64,000 nt of DNA, from positions 682,001-746,000 of the forward strand of contig NC_083371.1 in assembly GCF_029542785.1 (NCBI RefSeq), read 5' to 3'. The position numbers and the translations under genes were made by a program. Shown one piece after another: positions 60,981 through 64,000 of the stretch (its first letter is position 1; each line of letters starts with the position of its first letter). Below the pieces are notes generated by a model. It saw nothing but the letters and a program-made list of their open reading frames with translations. It did no database searches and was not told where the DNA came from. Origin of the DNA: Malassezia japonica (lineage: Eukaryota; Basidiomycota; Malasseziomycetes; Malasseziales; Malasseziaceae).

Positions 60981-62600
60981 TTAGTTCTTCTTCTTGATCT
61001 GGTCGTCGGTCAGCGTGCCGGTCTTGGACGGGCCGGTGACGACGTAGTCCGTGCCGTTGACACCGAAGCAAGCGACATCAAAGTGCGAGTCCTTGTAGGC
61101 GTGGGCCTGGAGCGTGCCAATGAAGTCGTTGAGCTTGCAGAGACCGTCAGGGCGCGACTTGCAGCCCTGGTCCTGGTTGAGAGGGACAACAGCCTCGTTG
61201 ACCTTGGCACGGATGTACTGAGTCGAGTTGTTGTTCTCGTCACAGTCCATCACCTCGAACACGAGACGAGCACCGAAAGGAGTGACACGGCTAGCGCGGT
61301 AGTGACGCTTGGAGTCAGGGTTGGTGGGGTCGAGCACCTGGAGAACCTGAGTCAGGTTGAAAGCCGTCATGATGTTGGTGATCGCAGTGTCGTGCGAGAA
61401 GTCGGCGTAGAGGCCCTGGTCAAGCGGGTAGTAGGCAGGGTTGCTGTCCAGCGTAGAGTTCTGCAGGGTCTGGGGACCATGGAACTTCTGCTTGGTGATA
61501 CGGTCGATGAACTCGAGCACGTAACCAATACCGTAGGCCTTGGCGTTGGGGCTCATGAGACCGCTGCCGGCCATGAACTGAAGGTCGACGTCGTACTCAT
61601 GCTGCTCCCACTCCTCCTTGGTAAAGACGCTGCAGAAGTGCGAGTAGCCAATCGACACCGTCTCGTAACCACAGAGGGTCATCATGTAGTAAATGTCGCT
61701 TGGGTCGATCGTCACACCCGAAACCATCTTGTTCAGACGGTCGGCAATAGCGGGGGTGTACTTCTGCTCCCAGGCCTTGATCGGCGCGGTCATGTTGGGC
61801 GACTTGCAGTTAGGGGCCAGCGTGTTGTTCTGCGACTTGTCCTCGGTCACCACCTCGAGGTTCATCTTGGCAGGGGCGTCCCAGCCAAAGAAGCCCAGGG
61901 TCCAGTAGCGGGCCGAGTCGAGCATGCGGCTCTGCGAGGTGGTGCGGATCACGGGCTTGTGCTCAGTAAGGTTCTCAAGGAGCTTGCCGTACTGGTAGTA
62001 GTGCTTGACACCCGAGTCAAAGAGCTCCTGCGAACCGACATGGGTAAGCACCTCGGTACCGAGGGTGTAGTTCCAGTGGTTCAGGAAGGCAAGGTCGCCA
62101 GTAGCGTTGAGCTTGCCAGCCTTGGTCGCGTTCTGGATCTTCTTGCCAAAGAGGTACTCACCTCCCGTGCTGCCGCCAGTAGGGTAGCGAGCACCGTGGC
62201 GGTGAAGGATGTGGACCTGCTTGATGGTGCAGTTCTTAGGAACGACCTGCTGGCCGCTGGTTTCGGGGAACAGGTCATCGGCGGGGTGGTAAGGCGAAAC
62301 CTGGCCGAGGTTGCGGAAGATGTCATCCGACGTCGCGTTGTTCTTCTCGCCGTCCTTGGGGAGCCAGCGCATCTCAACACCGTACTTGCCGTTGGGGCGC
62401 GTAGTGTTCAGCTTGTCAACCTGCGCAAGGAAAGGCGGCGCACTGTAGACGGTCTGGCCCAGGAAACCGACATCAGTAGGGTACACCTGGCCTTCCGAGC
62501 CGGTGACGTTGCCCCAGTTCACCGAGGGGCTCGCCGAGGCATCCGCCGCCTTGGCAACAGCGGCGCACACAAAGGGAAGGAGGGCGTAAATACTGACCAT
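60981..62600 (-). CDS. Secreted histidine acid phosphatase, array copy 4
   Basis: Intronless, 539 aa from the ATG at 62600. Signal peptide MVSIYALLPFVCAAVAKA is very similar to that of copy 2. Nucleophile motif RHGARYP with His135; proton donor FSHDTA with Asp404. It ends TGTLTDDQIKKKN. The region 61234-61302 is almost identical to copy 2, and the HKPVIRTTSQSRMLDSARYW block resembles copies 1 and 2. A CACGTT element, a weaker Pho4-type site, sits at 62724-62729, 124 bp upstream. Open codons 5' of the ATG are not signal-peptide-like and are excluded. Confidence 0.92.
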   Translation of the reverse strand: MVSIYALLPFVCAAVAKAADASASPSVNWGNVTGSEGQVYPTDVGFLGQTVYSAPPFLAQVDKLNTTRPNGKYGVEMRWLPKDGEKNNATSDDIFRNLGQVSPYHPADDLFPETSGQQVVPKNCTIKQVHILHRHGARYPTGGSTGGEYLFGKKIQNATKAGKLNATGDLAFLNHWNYTLGTEVLTHVGSQELFDSGVKHYYQYGKLLENLTEHKPVIRTTSQSRMLDSARYWTLGFFGWDAPAKMNLEVVTEDKSQNNTLAPNCKSPNMTAPIKAWEQKYTPAIADRLNKMVSGVTIDPSDIYYMMTLCGYETVSIGYSHFCSVFTKEEWEQHEYDVDLQFMAGSGLMSPNAKAYGIGYVLEFIDRITKQKFHGPQTLQNSTLDSNPAYYPLDQGLYADFSHDTAITNIMTAFNLTQVLQVLDPTNPDSKRHYRASRVTPFGARLVFEVMDCDENNNSTQYIRAKVNEAVVPLNQDQGCKSRPDGLCKLNDFIGTLQAHAYKDSHFDVACFGVNGTDYVVTGPSKTGTLTDDQIKKKN

Positions 62601-62841
62601 CTTGAGGAGGTTGTGGTGGGGGGCGAAGCACTGTATTGACAGCCAAGTTATCGAGTCCCTAGCGCCCTTGCGCGAATTTACTGCGCCATGCGCTCTGCAG
62701 CAAGATTTCAGTTTGTGCCCCTGCACGTTCGCAGCGCCTGCAGCCTGGTTGGCACGGACCACATCACTTGACGGAACACATTTGCCTGATTAGGAAAGCG
62801 CGTGTGGAGGGAGAATTAAAGTTCCTACGGAAGCAACAAAT

Positions 62842-64000
62842 TTAGTGGTGCACAATTGCGCTGTCGGGCACGACGCCGTCCGTGACGGTGCTCAGGCCCT
62901 TGAGCTTAAAGTCGGTACCGTTCTTGCCGAAGCAGGAGAGATCAAACTTGGAAGCCTTGTACGCGTTCTTCTCCAGGTAGCTCGTGAAGTCGTCCAGCTT
63001 GCAGAGACCGTCCGGACGCGGCTTGCAGCCCTGGGCCTCGTTCAGGGGAACAATAGCCTCGTTCATCTTCATACGGATGTAGGTCTGGTTACCCTTCTTC
63101 TCGTTGCAGTCAAGGACCTCCCAGACCCAGCGAGCACCGTAAGGGAGCACCTGGCTAAGCTTGAAGTTACGGTTCTGGTCGTTGTGGTGGGGGTCGAACT
63201 TGGACTTGAATTGGGTGAGGTTCAGTGCGGCCATGATGCTGGTCATCTGACTGTGGTGCGAGACGTCCACAAAGAGGGGCTGGTCAAGGGGGAAGTACGT
63301 AGAGTTGGTGTCAAGCGTCATGTTCTGCGTCGTGACCGGGCCGGTGAACTTCTCCTTCTTGAGACGAGCGATAAATTCCGACACCCAACCGATACCGACA
63401 CCACGGGCCGTGGGGTTCAGGAAACCGTTGTCGGCCATCGTCTGCAGGTCCATGTCGTACTCAAAGTTCAGCCACTCGTTCTTGGTAAAGAGCTTGCAGA
63501 AGTCGGAGTAACCAATGCCCACCGTCTCGTAGGGGCAAGCGCTCATCATATTGTACACGTCAGTGATCGTAAGATCAATGCCCTTGAGGTTCTTCTGCAG
63601 ACGAGCCTTGGGGGCCTGCAGGTAGATGTTCTGCCAGATGGCACTGACGTTGACGCTAAGCTCGTAGTCGTCGCTGTCGGCGTTGCGGCAAGCGTTCTTA
63701 CCAGCCAGGGTAAGGTTCTGGAAATCGTCCTCGGTGAGGACTTCGAGGTGCATCTTGTCCGTAGCATCCCAGCCGAAGAAGCCCAGGGTCCAGTAGCGGG
63801 CCGAGTCAAGCACACGGCTGTGCGACGAAGTACGCACGACGGGCTTGTGGGCAGTGAAGTTGGACAGGAGCTTGGCGTAGTCGTAGTAAGCCTTGACACC
63901 CGACATGAACATCTCCTGCGCACCGTTGTGCACCAGGATCTTCTGGCCGAGATCGTAATTCCAGTTGTAGAGGAACTCGAGCTCACCCGAAGCCTTCAGC
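62842..64000 (-). CDS. Histidine acid phosphatase-like protein, array copy 5 (5' part outside window), catalytic Asp replaced
   Basis: The frame is open to the window edge, so about 385 C-terminal residues are visible; the signal peptide and RHGxRxP motif lie outside. It aligns along its whole length with the other copies (KAYYDYAKLLSNFTAHKPVVRT, SARYWTLGFFGW, VGIGYSDFCKLFTKNEW). At the proton-donor site it reads VSHHSQM instead of SHDxxx: the codon at 63253-63255 is CAC where paralogues have GAC or GAT. The following Arg-rich block is also changed (NRNFKLSQVLPYGARWVWEV). The frame is intact with no stop, so it is a divergent, probably inactive or altered paralogue rather than an obvious pseudogene. 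Confidence 0.88.
   Translation of the reverse strand, partial: LKASGELEFLYNWNYDLGQKILVHNGAQEMFMSGVKAYYDYAKLLSNFTAHKPVVRTSSHSRVLDSARYWTLGFFGWDATDKMHLEVLTEDDFQNLTLAGKNACRNADSDDYELSVNVSAIWQNIYLQAPKARLQKNLKGIDLTITDVYNMMSACPYETVGIGYSDFCKLFTKNEWLNFEYDMDLQTMADNGFLNPTARGVGIGWVSEFIARLKKEKFTGPVTTQNMTLDTNSTYFPLDQPLFVDVSHHSQMTSIMAALNLTQFKSKFDPHHNDQNRNFKLSQVLPYGARWVWEVLDCNEKKGNQTYIRMKMNEAIVPLNEAQGCKPRPDGLCKLDDFTSYLEKNAYKASKFDLSCFGKNGTDFKLKGLSTVTDGVVPDSAIVHH

Noticed and set aside
55076..62639. Long plus-strand open frames of about 520-556 codons exactly opposite HAP copies 1, 2 and 4, with a 301-codon one opposite copy 3
   Set aside because: They mirror the HAP genes, lack signal peptides or known motifs, and follow from the GC-rich codon choice that avoids codons reading as stops on the other strand.
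1..64000. Transposons, CRISPR arrays, rRNA, biosynthetic cluster or horizontally acquired island
   Set aside because: I saw no transposase, reverse transcriptase, terminal repeats, spaced repeats, rRNA or backbone synthase, and codon use looks even throughout.

Overview
The window is a gene-dense stretch of a small fungal genome, almost certainly a basidiomycete yeast of the Malassezia type. The reasons are about 92% coding density, GC-rich codon use, a basidiomycete-like gene set, and 42 spliceosomal introns that I could place by reading frame, 26 of them exactly 22 nt long (GTACGT-like donor, CTNAC branch-like motif, CAG acceptor). I cannot name the species. I annotate 34 protein-coding genes (the first and last cut by the window edges) and two intron-containing tRNA genes (Ile-AAU, His-GUG). 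I see no transposon, rRNA or CRISPR.

Layout. 1-5.1 kb: HUL5-type HECT ubiquitin ligase (5' truncated) and a DUF1752 regulator-like protein. 5.1-15.7 kb: GEM1/Miro, a tandem pair of SulP/STAS anion-transporter paralogues and an AAAP-type amino-acid transporter. 15.7-30.5 kb: cohesin loader SCC2, BMS1, a MIX17/CHCHD2 twin-CX9C protein, a YFH7-like P-loop kinase, a PSR1-type phosphatase, BCP1, HSP78 and a ZCCHC10-like zinc-knuckle protein. 30.9-43.6 kb: a 1501-aa orphan protein kinase, EBP1/PA2G4, a MINDY deubiquitinase, YPD1, tubulin cofactor D with seven introns, and FAM192A/NIP30. 43.6-54.8 kb: a small secreted Cys-rich protein, DCS1, Derlin, GDA1, RHO1, cofilin, prenylcysteine oxidase, ERG24 and an NDUFA4-like subunit. 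54.97-64.0 kb: five tandem, same-strand, secreted histidine acid phosphatase (HAP) genes, the fifth running off the end.

Most of the window is housekeeping. The accessory part is the HAP array, which would release phosphate from extracellular phosphate esters. It shows recent birth-and-death evolution: copies 1 and 2 share an almost identical 119-bp patch, copies 2 and 4 share another, copy 2 has acquired a Ser/Gly-repeat tail, and copy 5 has His in place of the catalytic Asp of the HD motif. RHO1, GDA1, Derlin, ERG24, YPD1 and TBCD touch cell-wall, ER/Golgi, sterol, stress-signalling and tubulin biology, but I see no evidence that they form one system.

Architecture is the second theme. Several divergent pairs start within 37-56 bp of each other, convergent pairs end 0, 4 or 8 nt apart, and the E-box palindrome CACGTG recurs in intergenic DNA (11 sites counted by eye in about 5.2 kb).
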